From assembly GCA_015039465.1 (NCBI GenBank), contig MU130558.1:13208-77207 (forward strand): a stretch of DNA of 64,000 nucleotides, given 5' to 3'. A program made the translations under genes and the position numbers. Of the stretch, positions 33,288-44,239 are shown one piece after another (position 1 is the stretch's first letter; the number at the start of each line of letters is the position of its first letter). The stretch is from Phlegmacium glaucopus (taxonomy: Eukaryota; Basidiomycota; Agaricomycetes; Agaricales; Cortinariaceae). The notes beneath the pieces are model-generated. The model was not told the DNA's origin. It saw only the letters and a program-made list of their open reading frames with translations, and made no database searches.

Positions 33288-33952
33288 GGGTTCCATTCTG
33301 ATTTGTAGTCGATGTTTTCGATAGTTTGATCCCACAATCGTAAATCGTTATTGAGGTGACTTATTTCCTTACGGACGGTTTGAGAGAGTTGTAAGAGTGA
33401 GCAGATATGCCTTTCTTTGGTTATGGTTGGGCTACCTATCCGCTTGAAAGTATCACAACAAGATTTCAAGCGAAGTCGGGTTATGCTAGTCCTGTTAGCC
33501 AGGCAATCTTTTTAATAGACTGGGGGAGAAGAGGTTTTTTATTTAAGTTTATTGACGGTAACATGTCATATTGGTACAATGTCTGGCAATTTGGCTTGCA
33601 CCACAAAAATTCGCGGCGCAACGTTTGAATGCCAGAGCCTTGTTTGACGAGCCTTCAGTTTAAACTTTAAGGATCTTATCTGTCCGGGGCTAGTTTACGA
33701 TTATCTATCAATACCGTGAAGCTCCTCGATCCCAATCGGACCCTATATTCGGCTAAATTAAAAACATTGCAAGACCCTGTAATCCCACGATAGTTTGACG
33801 GCCCAGGGTACTAGGTACTATGTGGAGACTCTTCAATCCACCGAAGATGACGACTTCATTGCCGGTACATAGCACTGCCAGCGAATAACTCATGCTATTT
33901 ACGTCAGCTAAATCCTGGGATTTCAGCTAATCGGATTCTGTGTGTCAATTGG
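33288..33952. other. Intergenic: terminator of gene A and promoter of gene B
   Basis: The 3' flank GATTTGTAGTCGATGTTTTC at 33300 is repeated after gene B (35529). At 33730-33860 a segment (CCCAATCGGACCCTAT, ATCCCACGATAGTTTGACG, AATCCACCGAAGATG) is shared with the repeats at 37120-37210 and 38619-38720. Confidence 0.6.
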
Positions 33953-33959
33953 TATAAAA
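33953..33959 (+). promoter_or_regulatory. TATA box of secreted repeat gene B
   Basis: TATAAAA in a context nearly identical to that of gene A. The leader between the box and ATG is also conserved, including the 5'UTR intron (34138-34195, GTATGT...TTCAG with GATTGACTGAC branch region). Confidence 0.75.
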
Positions 33960-34223
33960 GCCAGCGCTCTTTGCCTTCTTTTTCCCCCCAAGCCTGGTGC
34001 TCTTCTCTCACACAAACACACATCTGTGCGATATCCTTCTCTTCCTTTCCCTCATCTAATGACTGACCTTCTTGATTATAGTCTTAGGCTGGTCCTTAGA
34101 ACAATCTTTATCACCTCCTTATCGAATTCCCTTAGAGGTATGTTCGTCATGTCTCGTCCACGTACACCGGATTGACTGACTGCACTTTCGTTCAGTCTAC
34201 TCCAAACTTATCTAATTTTCGAC

Positions 34224-35517
34224 ATGCAATTCACCACCAAATTCGCTTTCCTCGCTGCTGCCGTCACTGGTGCGCTCGCTGTCCCTCTTGCCCCCCGCAA
34301 TGTCGAGTACGAAATCGATACTCGTGAGGTCGCCGATCTCTCCGCCCGCGAGTTTTACGAGATGTACTTGCAAACTCGTGCTGACTCTGCCCTTGACGCT
34401 CGTGCCCTCGGTGCTATGGACCTAGAGGCCCGGGAATACCTTGAATACCTTGAGGCTCGTGATGCTGCTGCCGTAAGTTTGCTATTATGATCACTGTACC
34501 TACTTTCAGCTAAGTGGCTCGTACTTCTAGGCCCCTGAGCAAAAGCCACTTGGCACTGCACCGCCCCCTGCTAACACTCCCGACCACACCGGAGCACCTG
34601 CTGAGACTAACCCTAAGGCTGACGCTGTCCCTCCCGCTGCTGGAGCTTCCGAGAAGGGAGCCGCCGGTCCCAAGCCTGCTCATGAACTCCTCGACCCGAC
34701 TCACAAGCTTGCAAAAGACCCTAGCCACCCTGACCAGTTCCTCTTCAAGCCCACTCCAAAGGAGAAGGCGGCTCTTGCTACTCCTGAAGCCATTGCCGCG
34801 GCTCTCGCCGACCCAAAGAGCCCACTTCACAGCGCTGCCACTTATCTCCACTACAAGGAAGAGGCGACTACTTCTCTCAAAGGGTCCCCTGAGCTTTTCA
34901 AGGCCGCACTCGCTGACAAGACCAACAACCTCCACAGGTTGGCGTTGAAGATGGAGTTCACTGATAAGGCCAAGTTGACAGCTGCGCTCGAGGACAAGAC
35001 AAGCCCTCTCCACAAAGAGGCCAAGGTTTTCGCGCATCACCAAGAGGCCACGAAGTACTTCGAAAATCCCGCCGACTACGCCAAGGCCCTGTCGCACAAG
35101 AAGAACAAGTACCACAAGGAAGCTGTGCGTCGCTACCTCAACAACAGGGAGCATTTCGAAGAAGCCTTACACAACAAGAAGAGCAAATACCACAAGAGGG
35201 CTGTCAGCAGGGTACTCCTCGCTGACCCTGCCTCCTACAAAGCTGCTCTGGCTGACGAGACAAACCCCTACCACAAGATTGCTGAGAGCATCCACCGCCG
35301 CAAAAAACTCCACAAGAAGCTCCAACTCGCGAAGGAGGCCGTCAACCCCTCTTCAACTCCCCCTGCCACCCCACCCTCTGATGCCCCTGGTACTGGAGCG
35401 GGCGCTGCAGGTGCACCTCCTCACGTTGATGCTGCTGCTGGAGCTGCTGCCCCTCCCCCTGAGAAAGCTACCACCCCTCCTTCGACTTCCTCCAAGCTTG
35501 TCCGCCGTCGTTTGTAA
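34224..35517 (+). CDS. Secreted lysine-rich repeat protein B (tandem paralogue of A)
   Basis: Two coding exons (34224-34472, 34531-35517; 58-bp intron) encode 411 residues. Exon 1 has exactly the same length as in gene A (249 nt) and encodes MQFTTKFAFLAAAVTGALA plus the REFYEMYLQTR and LEAREYLEYLEARD segment. Exon 2 has the same order: a proline/alanine linker (shorter and less His-rich than in A), six ALxDKxNxxHxxA repeats (such as YAKALSHKKNKYHKEAV and HFEEALHNKKSKYHKRAV), and a Pro/Ala tail ending SKLVRRRL. The frame is intact throughout. Coding, leader, intron positions and 3' flank are all conserved with A, so a recent tandem duplication of the whole transcription unit is evident. Function unknown. 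Confidence 0.85.
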
Positions 35518-37177
35518 GGATTCGATTCTGATTTGTAGCCGATGTTTTCGATAGTTTGATCCTATAATCTTAATTCGTTATTGAGGTGACTCATTTCTTC
35601 GCGGTTTGAGTCGTAAGAGTGAGCAAATGTACGTTGCTTTTGGTTATGGCCTCGTTGCGATGGTATACGAGTTTACTTTGTCTTTGAGCATGCTTAGTGT
35701 CCTTAGCAAGTTCTAACGTGCAGACCTCGGCGGTGCTGCTTATTGGACTCAGTGTCGATGCGATGTAGTCTAGTTGTTGTGGTTATGGGTTCACCGTTTC
35801 ACAACTTTGGGGTCACGTGTTGGAACCACTTTGCGTTGTCGCGTCAATAAGGAAGATCTCAGAAATCACCGTTATCCATTGTCCACACATGACAACGCCT
35901 CCAAGACTGAGCAAATGGTCTGTTTAGGACATTTTTGGCAGTGAAGAAGTGTGAAGCAGTAAACCTGACGCGATCAAAAGCAGACCAATATAGGTGGGAA
36001 CGACTGTCAAAATCCTGCCGTCCGTCTATTAGAACCGTGACCCAGACTATTATTGGGATGTAGACATTACTACGTTTGAAGAAGGGGATACACATGCAAG
36101 CAAGTGTGTCACCACCCACGAAAGAGTCTAGTATATCCTTCTTTCCCGAGCTTATGCGAACTGTTATTTGAGGGAGCCAATAATATGCCTGTAAGTGCCA
36201 GTGTAACGCGGCGCCCGGCGTGTTATGTAATACTAGACGAGTTTTCGTAATAAGTAAGGGAAAATTTTGAGCCACTTGAAACTGCCGCAACCAAGATTTT
36301 AAATAAACTGGATTGTGTCAGGCAATGCCATTTTTTTTAATAGACTGACGCCAAGATTTTTTTCAAGCTGTCAACGAGTAGGGTGTCGGACACATAAATT
36401 TTACGGTTTTTTTTTTCACTTTGGGTCTAAATATCGAATCGAGGTGCTACTTACCTACCACCCCATTATGATTATGCCTCGCAAACGACATGCTGCATGT
36501 ACAACTTGAACTTGGGGTCCCTTTCAGACCAGGCTGATTGTCGAAGTGAAAAAACTGCTCTTGCAGATTGTCATTGAAGAAGCAGGACATAAATGTTTAT
36601 TTTCTTCCTAAATTCCATTGGGAACTCTCAGCCCAGTTGGGGCCATCCAAATTTACTGGGGATGGATAAAGCTCCGTAAGTGGTTTTTCAGCTAAATATC
36701 CTTCAATGGTCCTGTTAACGATGAAATGTCTTCACAGGTTATCGATTGCCTTGCCAATGGCACCTGTCAATGGAAGACAGCAAAAAGATAAGTCCCGGAG
36801 CGTATTATACTAGATGCATACGTATTCAAGTTACGAGTGCATAGTTATTTTTCGGGGGTATCTTGTTCCAACTTCCTGGCTCTGTTGCAGCAAGGGTCTC
36901 CATGCGCGACAGGCTGAATATGCCGTTCGCAAGTACCACGCCCACCGCAGAATTGGTGCAGGAATGATGACGGATGTTGGATAATTCTAGACTCTGGAGG
37001 GTTTGAGTTACAAAACCCGGAGCTTTCGGAGAGGTCGACTTTGAGCATCTGACACACTGTGACATAGTACCCTGGGTCGTTGTGGGGTTACAGAAGGTTA
37101 CAGATGTGATCACCCGTCAATCGAATAGGGTCCGATTGGGTAGATACCAGTGGTCGGGCCTTGGCCTTCGAGATTAC
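35518..37177. other. No confident gene
   Basis: One 143-codon minus-strand frame (36290-35859, MRQFQVAQNFPLLITK...) has no recognisable domain and no splice context. The rest is short frames. At 37074-37140 lies an inverted copy of the CCCAATCGG...CCTATTCG motif described for 33730 and 38619. Confidence 0.4.
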
Positions 37178-37492
37178 GACCTCTTCTTCGCCTCAAACTC
37201 AATCCACCGAAGATGTCGAAATTAAATATGCAATTTTGCTGGTTCTTGGTCCACCTTATACGAGTCGGATTCGCCCACAATACATGATACCAATCTCCGT
37301 ATCGACACGGACCCTCGAGTTTCGGCGGCGAGTTTCGGAGACCCCAGGTTTTGTCAGTTTGTGTGCGTCCTCCCATGTGCCGTTAAAGTTTTCAGCTTTC
37401 CAGGATTTTCAGCTTTCCAGGAATATGATCCACCTCATCAACTCTCGAGTTTTCCTTATTTATTTATAATTCATCGTTCCGAGGAGACCGGG
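37178..37492 (+). repeat. Direct repeat, copy 1, of the monooxygenase upstream region
   Basis: It matches 38687-38967 in order and orientation: CAATCCACCGAAGATGTCGA, ATACATGATACCAATCTCCG, CCTCGAGTTTCGGC, GTTTTGTCAGTTTGTGTGCG, CAGCTTTCCAGGAATATGAT, ATTCATCGTTCCGAGGAGAC. The TATA box present in copy 2 is absent here (CCGGGTCCAAG instead of CCGGGTATAAATA), and no gene follows. Confidence 0.85.
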
Positions 37493-38686
37493 TCCAAGTT
37501 CCTATTACATACTATATACGGTTTGGGACATGCAATAGGACGGTGGACCAGACATGCAAAATTGTCGATGTCTACCACTTCCCAGGCTCAAAAAAAAAAA
37601 GCATATTTTGTTGTACTAAAGAAATCAATCTGCAAAGAAATTTGAGCCCTACACTGAGCGGATGGAACTATAAACTGCAAAATACACAAAAAATACATTG
37701 TTTTTTGCTTGGTGCAAACATTGATCCCCATTCGTGTACGCACTTCAAAAATGCTGGTTCTTAGCATGACAATATAGACTACATATTCCTTTGTACCCCT
37801 TGCGGAGCCTGAATGCCTCCATGACCTGCCTGCGACGGCGTTTTGCATGACTAGTTTTTTTTGCATAAAAAATGAGTCATTGCCCCACATTGCCATTTCT
37901 TATTCAAAAAAATTCACTGAAGGTGCCAATGGTATCTAAGTAGTAAGAATGGTTCTGTAAATTATCGTAGGGTAATATAACTTTTGTGGCTCAGTATAAA
38001 TGATCAAAGTTCTGCATGTCCCACACGCGTGCTAGAAAATCGTTATGTAATAATCCTCTGACTTTGGATTCTCGTCCTGTCAAGCTCACACGACGACGGA
38101 GGCCTTTTGCTATTTTCTAGTGTGAAGTTGTTATATTTATCTTAGGCACAAAAAATTGGGGCTTAAAGGATGGATGTTTATATGACTTCCTCGAGGTTCT
38201 TCGTCGGTAAGAAATGAAGCCAAAAGTGGTGCACGTGATCTGGAGCTGAGCCACAAGCTTGCACTGACACTGTTCTATTATTTATCCCACTATTCACATT
38301 GAATGAAGTTCAATCCCACCCTTTCTGGTGTGTATTTACCATCCCACTACCACTCATCTAGTATATACTCCTTATGGATGCATGTCCATTATCCAAGCAT
38401 TTTATCGAAAGACATACTGTCGAAACGTGGGGAATATTTTCTAATTAGAAACATTCTATATAAGCAAACGACAAACTGCCGAGATTGTTCAAAAATGTCT
38501 CAATCCGTGGATATTCCGGGTGTGTTTGCAGGAAATTTGGAGGGGTTATAAAATCCGGGACCTTCGGAGGTCGGGTTCATGTGACCGACACTGTGAAGGC
38601 CAAAGATCCGACCATCTTACCCAATCGGATCCTATTCGGAGTTTGATTGACATGTAACCCCACAATAGTCCGACGTCGAGGTATAA
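37493..38686. other. No gene seen between the two direct repeats
   Basis: AT-rich sequence with short frames. At 38619-38680 lies ACCCAATCGGATCCTATTCG followed by AACCCCACAATAGTCCGACG, the third copy of the motif shared with 33730 and (inverted) 37120. Confidence 0.5.
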
Positions 38687-38967
38687 CACACCTCTTCGCC
38701 TCGAACTCAATCCACCGAAAATATCGAAATTAAATATACGATTTGCTAGTTCTTCGAGGCGAGTTGGAATTCGCCCAAAATACATGATTACCAATCTCCG
38801 CATCGATTCGGAGCCTCGAGTTTCGGCACCGAGTTTCGCAGTCCCCATGTTTTGCCAGTTGTGTGCGTCTGCGATGCGCCGTTACTTTCAGCTTTCCAGT
38901 AATATGAATCCACCTAATCAACTCCAAGTTCTCTTTATTCATAATTCATCGTTCCGAGCAGACCGGG
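38687..38967 (+). repeat. Direct repeat, copy 2; contains the monooxygenase promoter
   Basis: Counterpart of 37178-37492. It ends at the TATA box of the downstream gene, so the repeat is effectively the promoter of that gene. Confidence 0.85.
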
Positions 38968-38975
38968 TATAAATA
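38968..38975 (+). promoter_or_regulatory. TATA box of the flavin monooxygenase gene
   Basis: TATAAATA in GACCGGGTATAAATAAG, 69 bp upstream of the ATG. Confidence 0.65.
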
Positions 38976-39036
38976 AGTCTAGCTTTCCAGGTGCGCGCTT
39001 TCCTATTATCCTTGGCCTCATTTCAATCTTACAACT

Positions 39037-41367
39037 ATGTCGCACTCAAGTTCAACTGATATTCTTCGAGAGTCTGTAGGGATAATAGGTGCTGGCGTCT
39101 CAGGACTCATCTGTGCTCATGTCTTGCTACAAGACCGGTTCACAGATGTTACCCTCATATCCAGGGATAAGTCTGTTGGCGGCACATGGATGCGAGATCG
39201 TGTATACCATGGCCTTTACATCAACAAGTAAGCATTTTATCGAGTTTGGCATCCAGACTACTTAGTCGCTAACATCTTAACAGCGTTCATGGTGAATATA
39301 GATTTTCGAGCATGCATATGCCTCCTCCACAAGATTCTACTATCGACAACGGTCATCGACTTTCTGGCATTGATCTGTGTGATTACATGGAGAATTTCGC
39401 GGAAAATTTCCTTATTGGCACGGCCAAATTCAAGATGGAGACAGAGGTTCTGAACATAGAACGGGACGAGAAAGGCAAATGGAAGATCACCATTGAAGAT
39501 CTCCTTGATGGCTCTTTTAGTATTTTAACTTTTTCGCGTATCATCCTTGCTACTGGAGTGCGTCACTTAAAATTTTTGACGTTCTGGATTGTTCTTTGAC
39601 TAACACGTTTTCTTTGCCTTTTGGCAGGGATGTAGTGCACCGAGTATACCTTCCTCTTTATCTCAGGAAGCTGCAGATAAAGCAAGTTTCCGTGGCCTCG
39701 TCATTCATTCATCCGATTTTGGCTCTCACCTTGACGAGATACTTGATACCGTAAAGCCTGTTTCCAAAGACGAGAATGAAACCATACTTGTCGTAGGTGG
39801 TGGAAAATCTGCACAAGAGTAAGGAAGCCTCCGAAAGTGTCCAAAATTTCATTTCTTAATGTTTTTTCGTCGTTCTATTTTTTCAGTATTGCCGCCAAAT
39901 TGACAAACGAAGGTCGCAAAGTGGTGATGGTATCCAAAACCATAGGCGGCTTTATCGCCCGTTCCACCCCAGCTCCAGCATTTATACGTAAAAGCAGGTT
40001 CGTCCGTTTCTCCTCTCACTTTAAATAATAATATTGACCAATTTTTTTCAAAAAGATTACTACCTATTCTAACCCCGCATTCAACGTTAAATACTCGCAT
40101 AGAGTTAGTCCAGCCAAATTTACCAGTTTCTATCTTATAAGCTGACAATCCCTAACGGATGATAATTAGACGATTTTTCCATACTACAACGATTGGAAGT
40201 GCAATTGTACGATACATTTGGAATAAAGTGGAACAATCTTCGGTTTGTGGTTTCTCATCAGTCTCTCTTTTTTCCACCCGACCCTTACCTTGAAACCTAC
40301 ACACATATCACAGTTCACCGCATATGGAGTTCCAGTCGACTCCGTCTTACGACGCACACCATATCCTCTATTCTGGAGTATCCGATCAAGTGATGTAGGA
40401 GCAGTCCGTCCGGATAGCTTTCAAGCCCTTGCCTTAACTGGCAAAATCAAAATAATCGCTCCAGCTCACGCTTTGGGTTATTCAAATGACGGAAAATGTG
40501 TCATATTGAGCAATGGACAAGAAATATCTGCTAAAGCCGTCATTTTGGCTACTGGTTATCAATCTTCTTGGTCTAACGTCTTTTCGCGTACGTCTATATA
40601 TTTTCAGGGGGTATGTATATAATTCACTCGATTGTCTAGCTGAAATGGCGGAAGAAATTGGAATTGCCAAACATTCTCCGAAGACGCATGTAAAGACAAA
40701 GTGGAATTACAAATCCCTAAAGCACCGGCCTACCGAGGCTCCCGAACACGGTAGAGACAATTGGGTGCTTTCGATATATCGCGGTCTGGTGCCCGCTAAA
40801 AATATCGAGAAACGCGATTTTGCAATTGCTGGAGCTTTCGTAAGTGGTTCTTCTACGCTATCAAAAATTCATTTATAGCCAAACGATAATCGCTCTTTTG
40901 TCTTTATAGGCCGTTACCAATTTTAGCTATACGGCCGAAGTAGCTGCGCATTGGATTTCGTCATATTTCCAAGGTGACAAGACGTTGAAGGTTCCATCAC
41001 CAGAAGAGGCCACGGCTAAAGCAGAGGAGCATGCTGCTTGGTTGAGAATTCGGTTTCCTCATATTTTGCCTTGGACAAATCCGAGTTGGCTGGCAGGTGT
41101 ATATACTTATGGGTGAGCCAGGCATTTTTTTTTTCTTTCTCTTTTTTTTCTTTTTTTCCTCTGGCTAACTTATCAATGTCTCTCTCCGTCCTTGTTAGAT
41201 GGCCTCAAGCTGTAGAAGAACTTTTACAAGATATGTCTCTACCTATCTATCGGAGCGGTGGGAATTGGTTTAATTGGATTTTCCAAGTCATTGATTCCAA
41301 GGAGATTGCTAACCTCTCTGAAGAACGTCGTGTTAATCGAGAGGCTTCTTATCCCTTGCTAGACTAG
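39037..41367 (+). CDS. Flavin-containing (class B) monooxygenase
   Basis: An FAD- and NADPH-dependent oxygenase acting on soft nucleophiles or, in the Baeyer-Villiger branch, on ketones; the substrate is not deducible. Ten exons: 39037-39227, 39284-39557, 39628-39818, 39887-39997, 40056-40103, 40170-40242, 40314-40587, 40640-40839, 40910-41112, 41199-41367. All junctions have GT...AG and phases add up to 577 residues. FAD-binding GAGVSG at residues 18-23, then GGTWMRDRVYHGLYIN. The identifying motif FRGLVIHSSDF (176-186; F-x-G-x3-H-x3-F) and NADPH-binding GGGKSA (212-217) follow. A late LATGYQSSW is the C-terminal ATG motif. The F in the last position favours the FMO type over Baeyer-Villiger (usually W). 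No stop or frame error. The promoter is in a duplicated segment. Confidence 0.92.
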
Positions 41368-44239
41368 ATTTTTTTTTGATTTTTTTTTTTACATACGTTG
41401 CTGTTACGCATGAACTTTGTACAATGAACACACATTCTTACTCGGTCTGTTAGAGATGACCAATCATTTGAAAGGCCTAAGTGTGTTTGTGTCTCCTGCG
41501 TGCGACACTGCGAGACAGCGTTGAATGTGAATATGTGGACCCCTTCGTAATTTTGAGTTATGTCATATCGTTGAAGGTGGCCGTATGGGATTAAAGGGCG
41601 AAAATCAACCCATTTCATTTCGAAGCAACGGGAGCCTGACGTCAAAGGACTAGTTTATTCACATTCTCGTCGTAGCGCAGCGTAGATCACCTTGCTGTAA
41701 AGCAAGGTCTCTCCTGGGTCTAAAGTCAACATTTGTTGTGTCACGTTCTCATGAATCAACACAAATAAACATTCCACTTTTTCTTCCTGGTCGAAACTCG
41801 CAAAAGCTTCCGAAATGTTGAAACACTCTTTGTACTTGTTTGTTTTATTGGTTTATGGTACAATTCATCCTCCTTGTACATGTTCTTACAGCCCAAAATG
41901 AAGGTTGTCGCCTTAAAACATACTCACACCCCTAAAATCCCCTAGTTGGTTTATGAAATTTTCATATATAGACGCAAATATCATCATCGACGACCACGTG
42001 CGGGCTTCTGTGGTTTTCCTTTCATTGTTGTAAAGCTCGTGTTTAACATCCCATGTTTTGTTTAATAGGTCTATAATGTGACGCTGTCTGCGATCTGGTT
42101 TCCAGTACTCCTGTTTGATTTCATATACACCCCATGGAGTTGTTTGCTATACGCTTTTAAGCGTTCATCTTTTCACCTCTATCTAAACCTATCGTTTCTT
42201 TTGTTCGCATGCTATTCCTGCCCTCGTTCTCACCCCCCTTTCTTATCCAGGTCCTTCTTTTTTCCAACCACGCTGATCAACATCAAATCATCTGGAGCTG
42301 TCGTCGGCCTTGCTCTTTTGATAGGTGCGTTTGGTATGAAGTTGCCCTTCATTTGTATCCTACACCCCATGTCTTAATCTTCAACATTCCCTTTCAGCAC
42401 CAGTCGTGCTTCACCTCAACATGCCATTGCCATCCACGATTATGAACATTTTCTTATCATTTTGACGCCTTTTTATGCTTATTTGCAACTCGAACTTCAT
42501 CTTTGTATGTTAAGCATTGAAAGAAACTTATATACGAAACCATCTTTCGCCTTTCCCTTCAACCAGTACGTTTTCATCCACTTCTTCTCTGTTCCTGTCT
42601 TACCTTATTTCCCTCTAAGTTGCTTTTGCAATAAAACATGTCGAGGACCTTCAAACCAAGGCAATCACAGATGGCCCTAATGCTAAATATTTCGTAATGT
42701 GGGATGACAAAAAAAAAGTGTTAAAGTTCTCTTGACCATTATTAGAAAGAAGGGTATGTAAATATTTGATTTCAAATTCATATACGCACTAACAATGAGC
42801 ATAATTGTATAGACGAAACAATATGATCATAGGTTATTTCCATTTTTGATAGCTACAATCGATTTAAACCTGTAAATCCCAGCAACGAACGAGGAAGATT
42901 GGACAAATGGTTACCCAATGACTGAGTGATATAAAGACGCGTTCCAAGACATTATTCCTAGATGGCGCATCTCACCATTACCCACATACAACACTACCAA
43001 AAAATTCATCAAAGCAAACAATCTGGAAACCAAACTGAGAGACTCATTGGTCCTTGTTTACTTCAAATTAAAACACTACACTATCAAGGACAAGACGACG
43101 AACAGTGTTGGCACGAACACCTTCACAGCACTTGCTACTCAAGTTACTGTCCTTGACCATGGAGCGGAACATAGTCCAATGCCTTACAAAAGCTGAATGC
43201 TGAAAGGACCGACATCCCTTCCGCAGTCACCCACAAAAAAAAAGGAGCAAAAAACCGCTGTCAATGCTTTTCACCCCGGTAATACACCCTCCCTCATTAT
43301 TTTTAATTCCATTCTCTATTCTAATGTTAAACTTAATAGCTGCTGCATCCAATTCCAATATAGGCGTCCTCGACCAATCGACTACCAACATACACAACCC
43401 AACCTTACCTCAAAATGAACGTGTACTTTCAAAAGCCGATGGGAAAAAAAGAGCACTAGACGAAGACGCAGAGGCTACCGCAACTGATGGTGAGACCTCC
43501 CTCACTGAATATCCATCATCCAAAAAAAAGAAACAAAACAAATAAACACCGAATACTCATTTGTCACTCATTCGCTTCTTTTTCTCCTTAATGTATAACA
43601 CCAAATGTATCAATACAAAACATCCTTAGTAATTCAGCAAGGTGTCTGTCGACAAAGTTGACCGCTAGTTAGAATACGGACTTTGAACAAGCGGAAAGCA
43701 CGTGACAAACCACCTACCATCATTGTTGACCCAGACAACGATGACAAGTCTTTGTCCTTCTCTCCGTCACATCACGATTCGGGCAAGATGCGCCGTCGCT
43801 TTTTCGGGTGCATCTACGCACCTTTCTCTTCGTTTTTACCCACCCTCCACACCCTTTTCACCTGCACAAATATTGGAATATTTGCTACTCCATGCTACAA
43901 AATATCCATTTCGGCATATGCTTTCGTATTCTGACCTTCACAGGGTAAAGAAGATAAGTACCTAATTTAATAGTTACCGACGATTATTACTGCATGGAGT
44001 GGTTCAACCCGCCCACCCATCGCAGCATTTGTTCAGACACCCTGGTTAGGTCAGGATCCGAGAGCATGTGTTGGGAAAGCGCTTTGCACTTTCACCCACC
44101 ATGCTCCTCTCTGCTACTAGTATGCTTCGCATCCTCATAAATCCTGCCACAGAATTCACCTTCCACTTAACGCGGAAGCTGAGAGCGCTGTCAAAGTTGG
44201 AACAAACATTCCACAGTCATCAGAGAAACAAAAAAAAAA
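41368..44239. other. No confident gene; two weak frames
   Basis: At 43264-43545 a 93-codon frame begins with a hydrophobic run (FLIPFSILMLNLIAAAS) and ends with a basic cluster (SSKKKKQNK). At 42270-42340 a stretch INIKSSGAVVGLALLIGAFG precedes a possible GTGCGT intron donor. These could be small genes or relics; neither has a recognised domain. Confidence 0.35.

Noticed and set aside
34510..35154. 214-codon minus-strand frame (and a similar one at 32283-32708)
   Set aside because: Antisense shadows of the secreted repeat genes, which have signal peptides, introns and conserved paralogy.
20339..41367. A terpene biosynthetic gene cluster from terpene synthase to monooxygenase
   Set aside because: 17.5 kb of unrelated genes, a tRNA and spacers lie between; no P450, reductase or regulator is seen.
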